DNA of 64,000 nucleotides from Arthrobacter sp. B2a2-09 (GTDB lineage Bacteria; Actinomycetota; Actinomycetes; Actinomycetales; Micrococcaceae). A program made the translations under genes and the position numbers. The stretch lies in contig NZ_JAMXIC010000001.1 of assembly GCF_027587375.1 (NCBI RefSeq), positions 62,001 to 126,000 of the forward strand. The letters are read 5' to 3'. Below the pieces are notes generated by a model that was not told the DNA's origin, searched no databases, and worked only from the letters and a program-made list of their open reading frames with translations. Positions 24,969 to 34,439 of this stretch are shown in pieces. How positions within the stretch are numbered: position 1 is the first letter of the stretch; the number at the start of each line of letters is the position of its first letter.

Positions 24969-25850
24969 ATGACACACAGCGACGACGTGCGGAAGTTCCT
25001 GACCTCCCGCCGCGCAAGGATCACGCCGGATGAAGCCGGGCTGCCGGTCTACGGCGGCAACCGGCGCGTTACCGGGCTGCGCCGTGAGGAAGTCGCGATG
25101 CTCGCTGGCATGAGCATCGACTATTACATACGCCTGGAGCGGGGAAACCTCTCCGGCGCCTCGGACAGTGTCCTTGAAGCGCTCGGGCGTGCGCTGAAGC
25201 TCGACGACGCCGAAACGGCCCACCTTTTTGACCTGGCCCGCGCCGCGACGGCCTCTCCCCGGGTGCGGCGTCGGCACAGCCCGCAGACGGTGCGGCCGAG
25301 CGTGCAGCGCGTCATCGATGCGATCACGGCCGCACCGGCCTGGGTCCGCAACGACCGCGGGGATGTCCTCGCCGCCAACGAACTGGGCCGTGCCCTCTAT
25401 CTGGACATGATGGCAGAGGGGCCCACTCCGCCGAACAGCGCACGTTTCACTTTCTTGAACCCGAAGGCGCGGGAGTTCTTCGCCGACTGGGAACGCGCGG
25501 CGGATGACATCGTCGCGGTCCTGCGCTCCACAGCCGGGAAAAACCCGTACGACAAGGACCTCACGGACCTGATCGGTGAACTCTCCACCCGCAGCGAGGA
25601 GTTCCGCACCCGATGGGCCCGTCACGACGTGAAGTACCACCGTGCCGGCCGCAAGCGCCTCCACCACCCGATCGTTGGAGACCTGGACCTGAGCTTTGAA
25701 GCGCTCGAACTCCCCGCAGACCCGGGACTGCGCATCAACGTCTACACGGCAGATCCCGGGACACCCTCCGAGGACGCTCTGAAAGTCCTCGCCAGTTGGG
25801 CCGCGACCCAGCGGACCACCGCAGAAGCCGCAGTCAAGGAGAGCAAATGA
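24969..25850 (+). CDS. XRE-family regulator with MmyB-like ligand domain
   Basis: 293 residues. The N-terminal helix-turn-helix has the actinobacterial form FLTSRRARITPDEAGLPVYGGNRRVTGLRREEVAMLAGMSIDYYIRLERGNL. The MmyB-like C-terminal domain follows (VQRVIDAITAAPAWVRNDRGDVLAANELGRALY, FLNPKAREFFADWERAADDIVAVLR). The translation start at 24969 lacks a clear ribosome site and may be leaderless. It overlaps the next gene by 4 bases (ATGA) and lies opposite the aldo-keto reductase pair. This XRE/NmrA/AKR combination is common in actinobacteria and suggests a redox or electrophile response, though no ligand is known. Confidence 0.88.
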   Translation: MTHSDDVRKFLTSRRARITPDEAGLPVYGGNRRVTGLRREEVAMLAGMSIDYYIRLERGNLSGASDSVLEALGRALKLDDAETAHLFDLARAATASPRVRRRHSPQTVRPSVQRVIDAITAAPAWVRNDRGDVLAANELGRALYLDMMAEGPTPPNSARFTFLNPKAREFFADWERAADDIVAVLRSTAGKNPYDKDLTDLIGELSTRSEEFRTRWARHDVKYHRAGRKRLHHPIVGDLDLSFEALELPADPGLRINVYTADPGTPSEDALKVLASWAATQRTTAEAAVKESK

Positions 25851-26632
25851 GCCACCGTCCCTCCATTGTTCTGGTCGTCGGTGCCACCGGCAGCATCGGC
25901 CGCCATGCCGTGGCCGAGGCGCTCCAGCAGGGCTGGACGGTCCGGGCCCTCGTGCGCGACAAGACCCGCGCCGCCCGCATCCTTCCCGACGGCGTCGAAC
26001 TCGTCGTCGGTGACCTGACCCGTCCCGAAACCCTCGACACAGCCGTCGAGGACGTCGAGGCAATCGTCTTCACCCACGGGTCAACCACCAATGAACGCGA
26101 CGTGCGGGACAACGACTACACCGGCGTCGCAAACGTCCTCAAAACCTTGGACGGCCGCCGGACCCGTATTGCCCTCATGACCGCTATCGGCACCACCCGG
26201 CCCGGCGTCGCCTATGCCCGGTGGAAGCTGCGCAGCGAGCGTCTCATCCGCGCCAGCGACAACCCCTACACGATCGTGCGGCCAGGCTGGTTCGATTACA
26301 ACCAACCCGGCCAGCGGAAGATCGTCATGCTCCAGGGCGACAGGCGACAGTCCGGTTCACCCGCCGACGGCGTCATCGCCAGGGACCAGATCGCCCGCGT
26401 CCTCATCGACAGCCTTCACATTGACGCCGCCGACCACAAGACCCTCGAACTCGTCGCCGACAACGGGCCCGAACAAGACGACCTCACCACCGTCTTCACC
26501 TCTCTGACACCAGACCCGGCCGCATCTCTCGACGCAGCCGAAGATATTGTCGAACTCCCCGCGGAGAGCGAGCCTGAAATGTTCCGGCGCGACCTCGCCC
26601 AAATCACAGCAGGAAGCGCCAAAGCCGGTTAG
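25847..26632 (+). CDS. NAD(P)H-binding NmrA/SDR-a family protein
   Basis: 261 residues. A Rossmann motif VVGATGSIGRHAVAEALQQGW (about 9-29) is followed by ALVRDKTRAA and VVGDLTRPETLDTAVEDVEAIVFTHG. The pattern is of atypical SDR proteins (NmrA-like) that bind NAD(P) and often lack the YxxxK catalytic pair; YARWKLRSERLIRASDNPYTIVRPGWF carries a YxxxK-like YARWK. It may be a sensor or a reductase. Its start overlaps the XRE stop by 4 bases, so the pair is translationally coupled. It is convergent with the propeller gene, with 13 bases between. Confidence 0.85.
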   Translation: MSHRPSIVLVVGATGSIGRHAVAEALQQGWTVRALVRDKTRAARILPDGVELVVGDLTRPETLDTAVEDVEAIVFTHGSTTNERDVRDNDYTGVANVLKTLDGRRTRIALMTAIGTTRPGVAYARWKLRSERLIRASDNPYTIVRPGWFDYNQPGQRKIVMLQGDRRQSGSPADGVIARDQIARVLIDSLHIDAADHKTLELVADNGPEQDDLTTVFTSLTPDPAASLDAAEDIVELPAESEPEMFRRDLAQITAGSAKAG

Positions 26633-26645
26633 TAGCTCCGGGGGC

Positions 26646-28718
26646 TTAGTTCGGCGAAAGCGTCTGTGGCAAGGGTTGGCGCCTCATGGTCTGCATTGCT
26701 CCTTTGTCATCAATCCGGACGAGGTTGGGGCCGCGCAGGGTGTAGAGCAGGCCGTCTTCGTCAGCGGCAATGTGCGGGCCGCTATACCAGCCGCCGTTGA
26801 TGTCGGCTACGACCACGGAGACGGCGAATGTCTTCGGATCGATCCGGAAGACCGTGGTGTCGGAGACGCCGTAGATCACGCCGCGGTTGGCCACCAGTGC
26901 ACCGAACCCATAGGACAGGGAGCTGATGTCTGCCTGGTGCACCAGTTTGCGCTTGGGGATGTCGATGATGAAGATGCCACCCTTGCGGGTCAGCCCGTAG
27001 AGATTCCGTCCCTGGACGGCGAGTGCGGAAATGCCCGCCCCCATCTGTGGTTCGATCCTCCAGAGCTCCTTGCCGGCAACCGGGTCGAAGGCGACGATAG
27101 TGCCGGGACCGTCCAGTGTGGGGAGGCCGCCGCCGAGGTAGGCCACGCCGTCGCGGGTGGCTACGGCGCGCAAGAGCTGACGGTTGTCGATCGGGTTGAT
27201 GAAGTACTGCTTCGCTCCGGTGCGGGGATCGTAGGTCCAGAACGAGCCGCCGCCCTCTGTGTCGGACTGTGCGGCGAGCAGCACGAGTTTGTTGTCTTCG
27301 TCCCAGCAGACATCCAGTGGCCGGTTCTGCGCCGCGGGAAAGCTGGCTGCTTGGTGGATTGGCTGGCCGCTGCGCGGATCGTACGTCCAGATGCCCTGCG
27401 AGCTGTACTGGCCTGTGAAGAGGACACCGTCCACCATCACGGCGTCCTTGGCCTCACCCGGGGCCTGCAGGTTGACCGTCTGGCCGGCGGCGAGCGAGTG
27501 GCGGGCGATCACGCCGTTGCCGCCCGCATGGACGAATCCCGCACCTGCTGCCAGGCCCATGACCGTCTGGGGCGTGGCGGAGGCGCCGGCCTCTCCAAGG
27601 TCGGTGGCCGCCATGCTTCCTGTGCCGGGGTCGATCTCGGCCACGAAACCGTAACCCGAGGTGGCCAGGATCTTGTTGTTTACGGCGTCCACGCCCCAGA
27701 TTTCGCCGAGCGACGGCCCATTGAGGGTCAGCTGCGAGATCGAGTTCGATGCCACGGAGTACACGCACAGGCCCGACTCGTTGGCGAAGTACACCTGCTC
27801 GCCGATGCTTGTGAAGTTCTTGGCGGTCTTTCCGATGGACGTCGCCACGGAATAGGAAGCGAGGTTGTCCAGCCTCATGAGTGCAACCTTCGACGGTTGG
27901 GTCGAAGCGGCAGAACTAACCAGGAGTTTGTCTCCGAAGATGGCCAGTTCCCGGATACTGGGATCCGCCAACATCTCCGATGGAGTGACCAGCGTGAAGG
28001 TTTGCGTGGCGCGGTTGTACGCGTAGAGGCACGCCCTGCCTGCACTGCCGCCGCCACCGAGGGTGCTGCCGGCGCCGAAGAAGACTGTGGTGTCGGTTGC
28101 GGCAACCGCACGCGCAAGCGTAACCCCGGGATCGGGGATCCCCAGGTTGCCGACCTGGCCGGTCGAAGGGTTGAACTCCCACAATGCCGGCTTGGTGGCA
28201 CTCCCGCCGCCCACCGCGTACAGGCGACCGTTCGGTGCCACGCTGAGGTCGCGCACGTCGCGGTCACCGATCCGGCCGATCGGCGTTGCCGGCGCGGACA
28301 GGGTGGTCAGGTCCCAGCGGTAAAGGTTCGGCAGGGTCCCAACAGCATCTTGGAGGACACCGGCGTACAGGTAGCGGCCCGTGGAATCGGCCGCCAAGGC
28401 CTGGATGCTGTAACCCGTAGCGAGTTCGGTCTGGGCTATCACCTTTCGCGTCGGCACATGGAACGCGACGATGCGGACAGGATCTAGGTTGCGGGAACCG
28501 ATGTAGACGGTATCGCCGACGAGAACTGAACTCATCAACGAGAACTGAACCACCGCCGGTCCCAGGTCCAGGATTTCGGTGGCGCTGTGCCCGCCACGCT
28601 GAGCGGACAATTCTGCAGCCTCTGCCGGACCCGTCGGTGACAGGCCGAGTGCGCCCGCCAGCCCGGCCGCACCGCCCGCCTGCAAAATGGCTCGCCTGCC
28701 GATGGGGGAATTCTTCAT
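26646..28718 (-). CDS. Tat-exported PQQ-like beta-propeller protein
   Basis: 690 residues. The N-terminus MKNSPIGRRAILQAGGAAGLAGALG has a GRRAIL twin-arginine signal ending near AEAAEL. The rest is a long series of beta-propeller blades with YVGSR/YAVGGG/IVAFDPVAGKELWRIEP-type repeats resembling PQQ-binding or WD-like propellers. No enzyme motif was recognised. It is the last gene of the leftward sugar operon, after the hydroxyacid dehydrogenase (104 bases), and AAAGGA precedes the ATG. It may bind or process a glycan at the cell surface for the CUT1 importer. That role is inferred from context only. Confidence 0.75.
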   Translation of the reverse strand: MKNSPIGRRAILQAGGAAGLAGALGLSPTGPAEAAELSAQRGGHSATEILDLGPAVVQFSLMSSVLVGDTVYIGSRNLDPVRIVAFHVPTRKVIAQTELATGYSIQALAADSTGRYLYAGVLQDAVGTLPNLYRWDLTTLSAPATPIGRIGDRDVRDLSVAPNGRLYAVGGGSATKPALWEFNPSTGQVGNLGIPDPGVTLARAVAATDTTVFFGAGSTLGGGGSAGRACLYAYNRATQTFTLVTPSEMLADPSIRELAIFGDKLLVSSAASTQPSKVALMRLDNLASYSVATSIGKTAKNFTSIGEQVYFANESGLCVYSVASNSISQLTLNGPSLGEIWGVDAVNNKILATSGYGFVAEIDPGTGSMAATDLGEAGASATPQTVMGLAAGAGFVHAGGNGVIARHSLAAGQTVNLQAPGEAKDAVMVDGVLFTGQYSSQGIWTYDPRSGQPIHQAASFPAAQNRPLDVCWDEDNKLVLLAAQSDTEGGGSFWTYDPRTGAKQYFINPIDNRQLLRAVATRDGVAYLGGGLPTLDGPGTIVAFDPVAGKELWRIEPQMGAGISALAVQGRNLYGLTRKGGIFIIDIPKRKLVHQADISSLSYGFGALVANRGVIYGVSDTTVFRIDPKTFAVSVVVADINGGWYSGPHIAADEDGLLYTLRGPNLVRIDDKGAMQTMRRQPLPQTLSPN

Positions 28719-28821
28719 GGAACTTCCTTTGTTCTGAAGGGGAGGTGAAGGTCATTGCAAAGTGTCGCCGTCGGGCCTTTTTGCCCGCGAACGTGCCCCG
28801 GCGCCCAAGGAGGTGCCGCGG

Positions 28822-29835
28822 TTATGCGGTGAAGGCCAGGTCACCGATCCTGACGGGGAAGCGCAGCGGCTCATCCCGGGCAACGCGGTGGGCCTCGGCC
28901 ACGGCGGTGGCGGCCAACCGCTCCAGCTCATTGCCGAGCGATCCCGCAAGATGAGGGGTCAGCAGGACATTCGGATTGGAGTAGAAGCCCGAATCCGCCG
29001 GCAGGACCCAGGGCGTAGTGACGTCCAGAACGGCGAACAGTTCGTGCCGTTCCAGGCGCACGAGGAGCGCGTCCTGGTCAACCAACTCTCCGCGGGCTGT
29101 GTTGATGAAGGTAGACCCGGTCCGGAGTCGCGCGATCAACCCTGCATTGATCAGGTCCCGGGTGGAGGGAAGCGACGGTGCATGCAGGGACACGACGTCG
29201 CTGCTTTCCATGAGTTTCTCCATGCTCACCAGTTGCACGCCGAGAGCCACAGCATCTTCGGGGCTCAAGTACGGGTCTGCCACCATGATGTCGAGTTCGT
29301 AGGGTGCGAGCAGCCGGATGACGTGCCTGCCGATCTTGGACGCGCCGATGATGCCCACTCGTTTGCCATAGTTGCCCATGTCCGGGAACAGCTGCTCCGG
29401 ATCGACGGCTGACTTTTCGGTGTGCAGCGTCCGGGCAATTTGCAGAACCCGCTTGTTGGCCAGCAGGATCATGGCCACCGTGTACTCGGCCACCGGGACG
29501 GCGTTGGCGTCCGCGGCAGTGCTGACCTGGATGCCCCGGGCCCAGCACTCGGCGCCTACGTGGTGCTTGACGGACCCGCCGGCGTGCAGGATATGGCGCA
29601 ACCGCGGAGCGGAATCGAGGACGGCGATGTCCACAGTGGGGCACCCCCATCCGGTGATGAGGATGTCGGTTTCGGCGAGCAGTCCCAGCGAACGGGATGA
29701 TGTGAAGTCCTCCATGGGCTCCGGGCTCAGGAGCCGCAGGCCGGGTTTCAGGGAATTCAGACGCCGCTGCGGGAAGATCCTGGCGGCGACGCCGGCCCCC
29801 ATGGCAAGCGCGACGTTCGGGTTTTCCGGCCTCAT
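28822..29835 (-). CDS. D-2-hydroxyacid dehydrogenase family protein (possibly altered catalytic Glu)
   Basis: 337 residues. The NAD-binding motif GIIGASKIGRHVIRLL (about 172-187), the catalytic Arg block FINTARGELVDQDALL and the His block LLTPHLAGSLGNELERLA are typical of the PGDH/2-hydroxyacid dehydrogenase family. The catalytic Glu usually found in a DV-x-x-x-EP motif is not present: the sequence reads DVTTPWVLPADS, with Trp at that place. It may act differently or be weak. The start overlaps the permease stop by 4 bases (ATGA). It probably oxidises or reduces a sugar-derived acid taken up by the transporter. Confidence 0.82.
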   Translation of the reverse strand: MRPENPNVALAMGAGVAARIFPQRRLNSLKPGLRLLSPEPMEDFTSSRSLGLLAETDILITGWGCPTVDIAVLDSAPRLRHILHAGGSVKHHVGAECWARGIQVSTAADANAVPVAEYTVAMILLANKRVLQIARTLHTEKSAVDPEQLFPDMGNYGKRVGIIGASKIGRHVIRLLAPYELDIMVADPYLSPEDAVALGVQLVSMEKLMESSDVVSLHAPSLPSTRDLINAGLIARLRTGSTFINTARGELVDQDALLVRLERHELFAVLDVTTPWVLPADSGFYSNPNVLLTPHLAGSLGNELERLAATAVAEAHRVARDEPLRFPVRIGDLAFTA

Positions 29836-30743
29836 TTGACGGCTCCCGCCGTCAGTCCGGACTTCCAGAAGCGTTGCAGGAGGATGAACGCCACGAGCAG
29901 CGGGATCACGGAAAGCAGAGAACCTGTGATCACCATGGGCACGAATTCGGGCTGCGGAACCGCGTAACCCTGCCAGATCGAGATGCCCACGCTGACCGGC
30001 AGGAGTTGCTGGTCCTGCAGCATGACCAGGGGAAGCATGAAGTTGTTCCACACTCCGACGAACTGGAACAGGGCGATAGTGACGTAGCCCGGCATCATCA
30101 TGGGCAGGCCCAGGGAGCAGAAGGAGCGGATGGGTCCGGCACCGTCCATCCGGGCTGCCTCGAGCGTCTCCATCGGGACGTAGGAGGCGGCGTAGACGCG
30201 GGCAAGATACACGCCGAAGGGGTTGCACAGGACAGGGATCAAGATTGCCCAGACGGTGTTGGTCATGCCCACCAGTGATGCCAGCAGATACATGGGCAGC
30301 ACCGTTGCCGTGTTGGGGACTAGAACACCCACCAGGACGAATCCAAACAGGGAGTTCTTGCCCCGGAACTGGAACTTGTCAAAGGCGTAGCCGGCCATGA
30401 CGGAGATGAGGCCGCCGAAGACGGCGCCGAAGCCGGCGTAGAGGACCGAGTTGCCCATCCAGCGGAAGAAGATTCCTCCGTCCTTGGCGGCCACAGCTGA
30501 GATATTTTCGAAGAGCGCGAAGCTCCCGAAGGAATACGCGCTGGTGCCGTAGAGGTCAGCGGCATTCTTGGTGGACGCAAAGAGCAACCAGAGGACTGGC
30601 ACCACCATGTAGGCGGACCCCAGGATCAGGAGCCCGTTGACGCTGAGCTTGCTGGCGAAACCGCCTTGGCGTGCAGGGGGCTTCTCGCGCGGCGTGGGTT
30701 TCGTCGCCGTGGTTCCGGGGCGGGTCAGGGTATCTGTGCTCAT
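29832..30743 (-). CDS. CUT1 sugar ABC transporter permease (MalG type)
   Basis: 303 residues with six predicted helices. The EAA loop is ETLEAARMDGAGPIRSFCSLGLPMMMPGYVTIALFQFVGVWNNFMLPL, the usual MalG/AraQ signature. A basic, Pro-rich N-terminal tail of about 30 residues precedes the first helix. It overlaps the other permease by 4 bases. No ATPase gene is present in this operon, so a shared MsiK-type ATPase encoded elsewhere probably energises it, as in many actinobacterial CUT1 systems. Confidence 0.9.
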   Translation of the reverse strand: MSTDTLTRPGTTATKPTPREKPPARQGGFASKLSVNGLLILGSAYMVVPVLWLLFASTKNAADLYGTSAYSFGSFALFENISAVAAKDGGIFFRWMGNSVLYAGFGAVFGGLISVMAGYAFDKFQFRGKNSLFGFVLVGVLVPNTATVLPMYLLASLVGMTNTVWAILIPVLCNPFGVYLARVYAASYVPMETLEAARMDGAGPIRSFCSLGLPMMMPGYVTIALFQFVGVWNNFMLPLVMLQDQQLLPVSVGISIWQGYAVPQPEFVPMVITGSLLSVIPLLVAFILLQRFWKSGLTAGAVK

Positions 30744-31672
30744 GCTTTGTTCATCCTCGAGCTGAAGCGGGTGACGACCAGGGACAGGAGTGCTGCCAGC
30801 CCGGCAATGATGATCGACGCGGCCGCGGCTTGGTTGAGGTTGTGCCTGATGAAGGCCGCGTCATAGGCCCAGAGGTTCGGCACCCATGTGCTGGTGACGG
30901 AGGATGTGGCCTTGGCGATGATGGAAGGCTCCGTAAACAGCTGCAACGTGCCAATGATGGTGAACACCATGATCACGCTCAGCGCGGGCAGAATGAGGGG
31001 GAACTTGATGCTCAGGGCCATCCGGACCTCCCCGGCGCCATCAACCCGGGCTGCCTCCAGGATTTCCCGTGGAACGGCCTGTAGCGCGGTGAACAAAATG
31101 ATGACGTTGTAGCCGGTCCACTCCCAGACGCCGATGTTGACGATTGCCGGAAGGACCAGGTGTGCATCCAGGAAGTTGATCTGGAGGCCGCCGCCCTGGA
31201 GCACCTGCACTAGGGGGCTGATGCCCGGAGTGTAGAGGTAGGCCCAGATCAGGGCCGCGATGACGCCGGGCACTGCGTGCGGAAGAAAGACGAGCAGCTG
31301 GAACAGCTTGCGCGCCCGGGCGACCGTCGCATCCAGGAGGAGCGCAAAGACGACCGCGCCGCCCACCATGCAGGGAATGTAGATCAGGCAATACAAGGCA
31401 AGCCGGGCGATGCCGCCGACGAACGATTCCGACTGAAAGACCTGCACGAAGTTTTCGAGTCCAACGAAGGCGGTCTTGGCTTCGCCGAAACCGAGGCCCG
31501 ACTTCTGCTGTGCATAGAAGCTCAGGACGATCGAGTAGACGACTGGCGCCACCATGGCTACGGCGAAGACGACGAAGAAGGGGACCAGGAAGAGCGCTGC
31601 GGTCCTGCCGCCGGTTCCTGAGGCTGCACTGCGCCTGCGGCGCGGACCATTGATGAAGGCCTGAGAGGCCAT
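30740..31672 (-). CDS. CUT1 sugar ABC transporter permease (MalF type)
   Basis: 310 residues, about six helices. The EAA loop is VPREILEAARVDGAGEVRMALSIKFPLILPALSVIMVFTIIGTLQLFTEPSII, typical of MalF/UgpA proteins. A basic N-terminus (PRRRRSAA) lies on the cytoplasmic side. It follows the binding-protein gene by 55 bases. Confidence 0.9.
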   Translation of the reverse strand: MASQAFINGPRRRRSAASGTGGRTAALFLVPFFVVFAVAMVAPVVYSIVLSFYAQQKSGLGFGEAKTAFVGLENFVQVFQSESFVGGIARLALYCLIYIPCMVGGAVVFALLLDATVARARKLFQLLVFLPHAVPGVIAALIWAYLYTPGISPLVQVLQGGGLQINFLDAHLVLPAIVNIGVWEWTGYNVIILFTALQAVPREILEAARVDGAGEVRMALSIKFPLILPALSVIMVFTIIGTLQLFTEPSIIAKATSSVTSTWVPNLWAYDAAFIRHNLNQAAAASIIIAGLAALLSLVVTRFSSRMNKA

Positions 31673-31727
31673 GAGGATCTCCTAACTGCCTGGGCTGCCT
31701 CCGCGGAGGCAGCCCAGTGGGATGTTG

Positions 31728-33038
31728 CTATTTGACGGACAGGCCAGTCTGCTTTAGCCCGGCCACAGTGGCCGTCTGGGCCGTGTCTACTGCCTCCTGG
31801 ACGGTGCCACCGGTGCCGAGCTTGCCGTAGGCGTCTTTGAGCGCCGTGTTGGTGATGTCCCAGTTGGGGCCCCACTGCCAGCCTGGGCTGACTGTTGAGT
31901 ACGCCTTGTTGAACACGGCGTAGATATCGTTGCCGAAGTAGCTGGCGTCATAGGCGTCCTGCGCCACCGGGGTCAATCCCGGAAAGGCCAGAAACGCCGA
32001 TCCTGTATTTCCGCGCGCTTTGATGGCTTCCGGGCTTGTGGCGAGGAATTCGATGAATTTGGCAGCGGCCGCGGGGTTCTTGCTGCTCTTGGTGACGTCG
32101 AAGCTGGATCCGCCGTAAAAGGCGCTGGCCGGGGTGCCCCAGTTCGGCACTTCTGCAGCGATCCATTGTCCCTTCTGTCCGCTTGCTTCGGTGCGCTTCT
32201 GGATGCCCGTTGCACTCCAGTTGGCGCCCAGGACACCGACGACGGTGCCGTTCGCCAAGTCAAGGCTCCATTCGTCGCTGAAGGCCTGCTGCACCTTGAC
32301 GATCTTGTTGTCGATCAGCTTCTGCCAGTAGTCGGCCACCTTCCTGGTCGCGTCATCGTTCACGCCGATCTGCCAGCTGTCGCCCGAGGTACCGAACCAT
32401 TTGGCCCCCGCTTGCCAGGCCAGTCCCGCGGTGGCTGCCACCTGATTGGGGTTGAAGCTTGCCAGGTACGCGTTGGGTGCAACTGATTTGAGCTTCCGTC
32501 CAGCCTCTTCGAATTCCTGCCAGGTCTTGGGGATCCCGACGCCGGCCTTGGCCAGCATGTCCTTGCGGTAGTACATGACCATAGGAGCCGCGTCGTAGGG
32601 CAAACCATAGGTCTTGCCGCCGAACTGGACCATGCCCCTGATTTCGTTGGCGAGCTTGTCCACGGTGGCTGACTTGTCGATCAGTCCATCCAGTGGCTGC
32701 ACCTGGCCGTTGCTGACGAACTGGGGGAGCTGCGGGTACTCGATGGTGGCCACGTCAGGGCCGTTTCCTGCCGTGATGGCGGTGGACAGCTTGGCGTAAC
32801 CGCCGTTGTCGCCATTGGGGACGGTCTCGAAATTGACCTTGATCTTGGCTTGGCTGGCGTTGAACGCGGCTGCGACCTTGTCCATTCCTGCCAGTGATGA
32901 CCAAAAGGTAATGGTCCCCGAGGGATCCTCGGTTGGCGTGGGGGCGGCGGAGGGATTGGGGCCCGTTCCGCACGCTGCAAGCAGCAGTGCGCTGCTGGCC
33001 ACGCTTGCCACCCCGATGAGTAGTTTGCGACGCTGCAT
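31728..33038 (-). CDS. CUT1 sugar ABC transporter substrate-binding lipoprotein
   Basis: 436 residues with a lipoprotein signal (lipobox LLAAC, Cys about residue 23) and a short Pro/Thr-rich linker. The mature protein has the family 1 extracellular solute-binding fold: GTITFWSSLAGMDKVAAAFN, GNGPDVATIEYPQLPQFV, LPYDAAPMVMYYRKDMLAKAGV, KNPAAAAKFIEFLATSPEA. It captures an oligosaccharide or sugar derivative outside the cell. The first gene of its operon, it lies downstream of three TGAACA repeats. The ligand is unknown. Confidence 0.9.
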   Translation of the reverse strand: MQRRKLLIGVASVASSALLLAACGTGPNPSAAPTPTEDPSGTITFWSSLAGMDKVAAAFNASQAKIKVNFETVPNGDNGGYAKLSTAITAGNGPDVATIEYPQLPQFVSNGQVQPLDGLIDKSATVDKLANEIRGMVQFGGKTYGLPYDAAPMVMYYRKDMLAKAGVGIPKTWQEFEEAGRKLKSVAPNAYLASFNPNQVAATAGLAWQAGAKWFGTSGDSWQIGVNDDATRKVADYWQKLIDNKIVKVQQAFSDEWSLDLANGTVVGVLGANWSATGIQKRTEASGQKGQWIAAEVPNWGTPASAFYGGSSFDVTKSSKNPAAAAKFIEFLATSPEAIKARGNTGSAFLAFPGLTPVAQDAYDASYFGNDIYAVFNKAYSTVSPGWQWGPNWDITNTALKDAYGKLGTGGTVQEAVDTAQTATVAGLKQTGLSVK

Positions 33039-33116
33039 GGTTCTCCCTTGAATCTACGATGCGAAGGTGGAATGTGGTCGTTGCCACATGGTGTAATCCA
33101 ATGAAACACGCAGAGT

Positions 33117-33150
33117 TGAACAGATCCAATAAAGTGAACAGTAATGAACA
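33117..33150. promoter_or_regulatory. Three TGAACA direct repeats upstream of the sugar operon
   Basis: TGAACA occurs at 33117-33122, 33135-33140 and 33145-33150, about 80-110 bases before the binding-protein start. The same word recurs, inverted, in TGTTCActaTGAAC at 34440-34453 before the regulator gene. Direct repeats of this kind suit DeoR-type DNA-binding domains. Confidence 0.5.
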
Positions 33151-33248
33151 ACGCGGATCGGAGACCGGGGTCGATGGAGCCCTGAAGCTCCCGGGCAGGC
33201 GGCCCGCCGCGCCGCTGCACCCGGTGAAAGTCCCGGCCTGGTGGGCGC

Positions 33249-34403
33249 CTAGCCGGCCGTCGAATCCCGGATGACCAAAGTGGGGGACAAACTGACCCGC
33301 TGAAGTGCCAAGCGCGAACCGCGCCGGGGACCTAGGCGGTTCAGGCACATTTGGACGGCGTGGTATCCGACGTCGAACTTGGGCGGCGCTATCGCGCTCA
33401 AGGGTACGGTCCCAAACGAAGCGATTTCATCGTCATAGGCCACCACCGCGAGATCTGCCGGAATGCGGAGTCCCCGTGCTTCGCACAAGTCGGCAAACAT
33501 GAGAGCATCCTCGTCATTGTGGATGATGCCGGCCGTTGCCCCGGCGGCCGCGAACCCGTCCACGATGCCGTCCACCTCCTGACGGAGTGCCTCAGGGTCG
33601 TTGGTGTCCGTCGTGATGGTCCATGTCATGGCGGGATCATGCGGAATCCCGGCCTTCTGAAGCGCGGAGCGGTAGCCTTCTAGGACGCGTGATGCCGTGG
33701 GGCTGCTTTCGCGCACGCACAGGGCTATTTTTCGATGGCCCAGGGCCAGCAGGTGGTTGACGGCGATCTCCGCACCCCGTACATGGTCGCTCCGCACCGA
33801 CTCGAGGCTGCCGTCATCCATGACATCGTCGATGGAGCGCTCGACGACGATGACAGGCACTTCAGCGGAGGCCAGCAGGTCCAAGGTAGGCGTGTTTGCC
33901 AGGGTTTCTCCACTGGGCGTCACCAGCAGTCCATCGACACCGCTTTTGAGCAACCGTTGAATTTGCCGTTGCTCTTCGGCAGGCGAATAGTTAGAGACTC
34001 CGAGGACCAGCCTGACGCCCAGCTCCTGCGCTGCAGTCTCGGCCCCCCTGATGATCCCGGGAAAATAGTACGTGGCCGTTGGCACGATCATGCCGATGGT
34101 GGCGAGTGGGCGCTGTCTGGCGGGCGGTCGCATCCCGCTTCCGGCCAACGCGGGAGGTCCTGGTTCGCTTGCCGCTCCGCCGCTGTTTCCGTGAACCTGC
34201 CTCGAGGGACCCCTGGGCGGGCCCATAACGGCAACGGCCCCGCCATGGACACGCTGAAGCAGTCCCTGTCCGTCGAGGAAGGCCAGATCGCGCCGCACCG
34301 TCATGCCGGAGATCCCCATCCGCCGTGCAAACTCGGCCGCGTTCAATGACCCGCGCAGCGCCAGTTCGCGAAGAATCTGGTTCTTCCTGTCCTCGGTCAA
34401 CAT
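33249..34403 (-). CDS. Chimeric regulator: DeoR-type HTH with LacI/PBP1 sensor domain
   Basis: 384 residues. The N-terminus is a DeoR-family helix-turn-helix (LTEDRKNQILRELALRGSLNAAEFARRMGISGMTVRRDLAFLDGQGLLQRVHGGAV). A Pro/Gly-rich linker leads to a LacI-type periplasmic-binding-protein domain (IGMIVPTATYYFPGIIRGAETAAQELGVRL, VDGLLVTPSG, VPVIVVER, RGAEIAVNHLLALGHRKIAL, DLAVVAYDDE). DeoR proteins normally carry a sugar-phosphate-isomerase-like sensor, so this is a domain swap. It probably senses the free sugar and controls the operon and itself through TGAACA sites. The ATG at 34403 has GGAGG 9 bases upstream. Confidence 0.88.
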   Translation of the reverse strand: MLTEDRKNQILRELALRGSLNAAEFARRMGISGMTVRRDLAFLDGQGLLQRVHGGAVAVMGPPRGPSRQVHGNSGGAASEPGPPALAGSGMRPPARQRPLATIGMIVPTATYYFPGIIRGAETAAQELGVRLVLGVSNYSPAEEQRQIQRLLKSGVDGLLVTPSGETLANTPTLDLLASAEVPVIVVERSIDDVMDDGSLESVRSDHVRGAEIAVNHLLALGHRKIALCVRESSPTASRVLEGYRSALQKAGIPHDPAMTWTITTDTNDPEALRQEVDGIVDGFAAAGATAGIIHNDEDALMFADLCEARGLRIPADLAVVAYDDEIASFGTVPLSAIAPPKFDVGYHAVQMCLNRLGPRRGSRLALQRVSLSPTLVIRDSTAG

Positions 34404-34439
34404 CCGGGCAGCCTCCATGATGTTTAGTTTTGTGCGATC

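Noticed and set aside
26547-28487. A 646-codon rightward frame across the propeller gene
   Set aside because: Long only because of high GC. The opposite strand has a Tat signal, ribosome site and regular propeller repeats.
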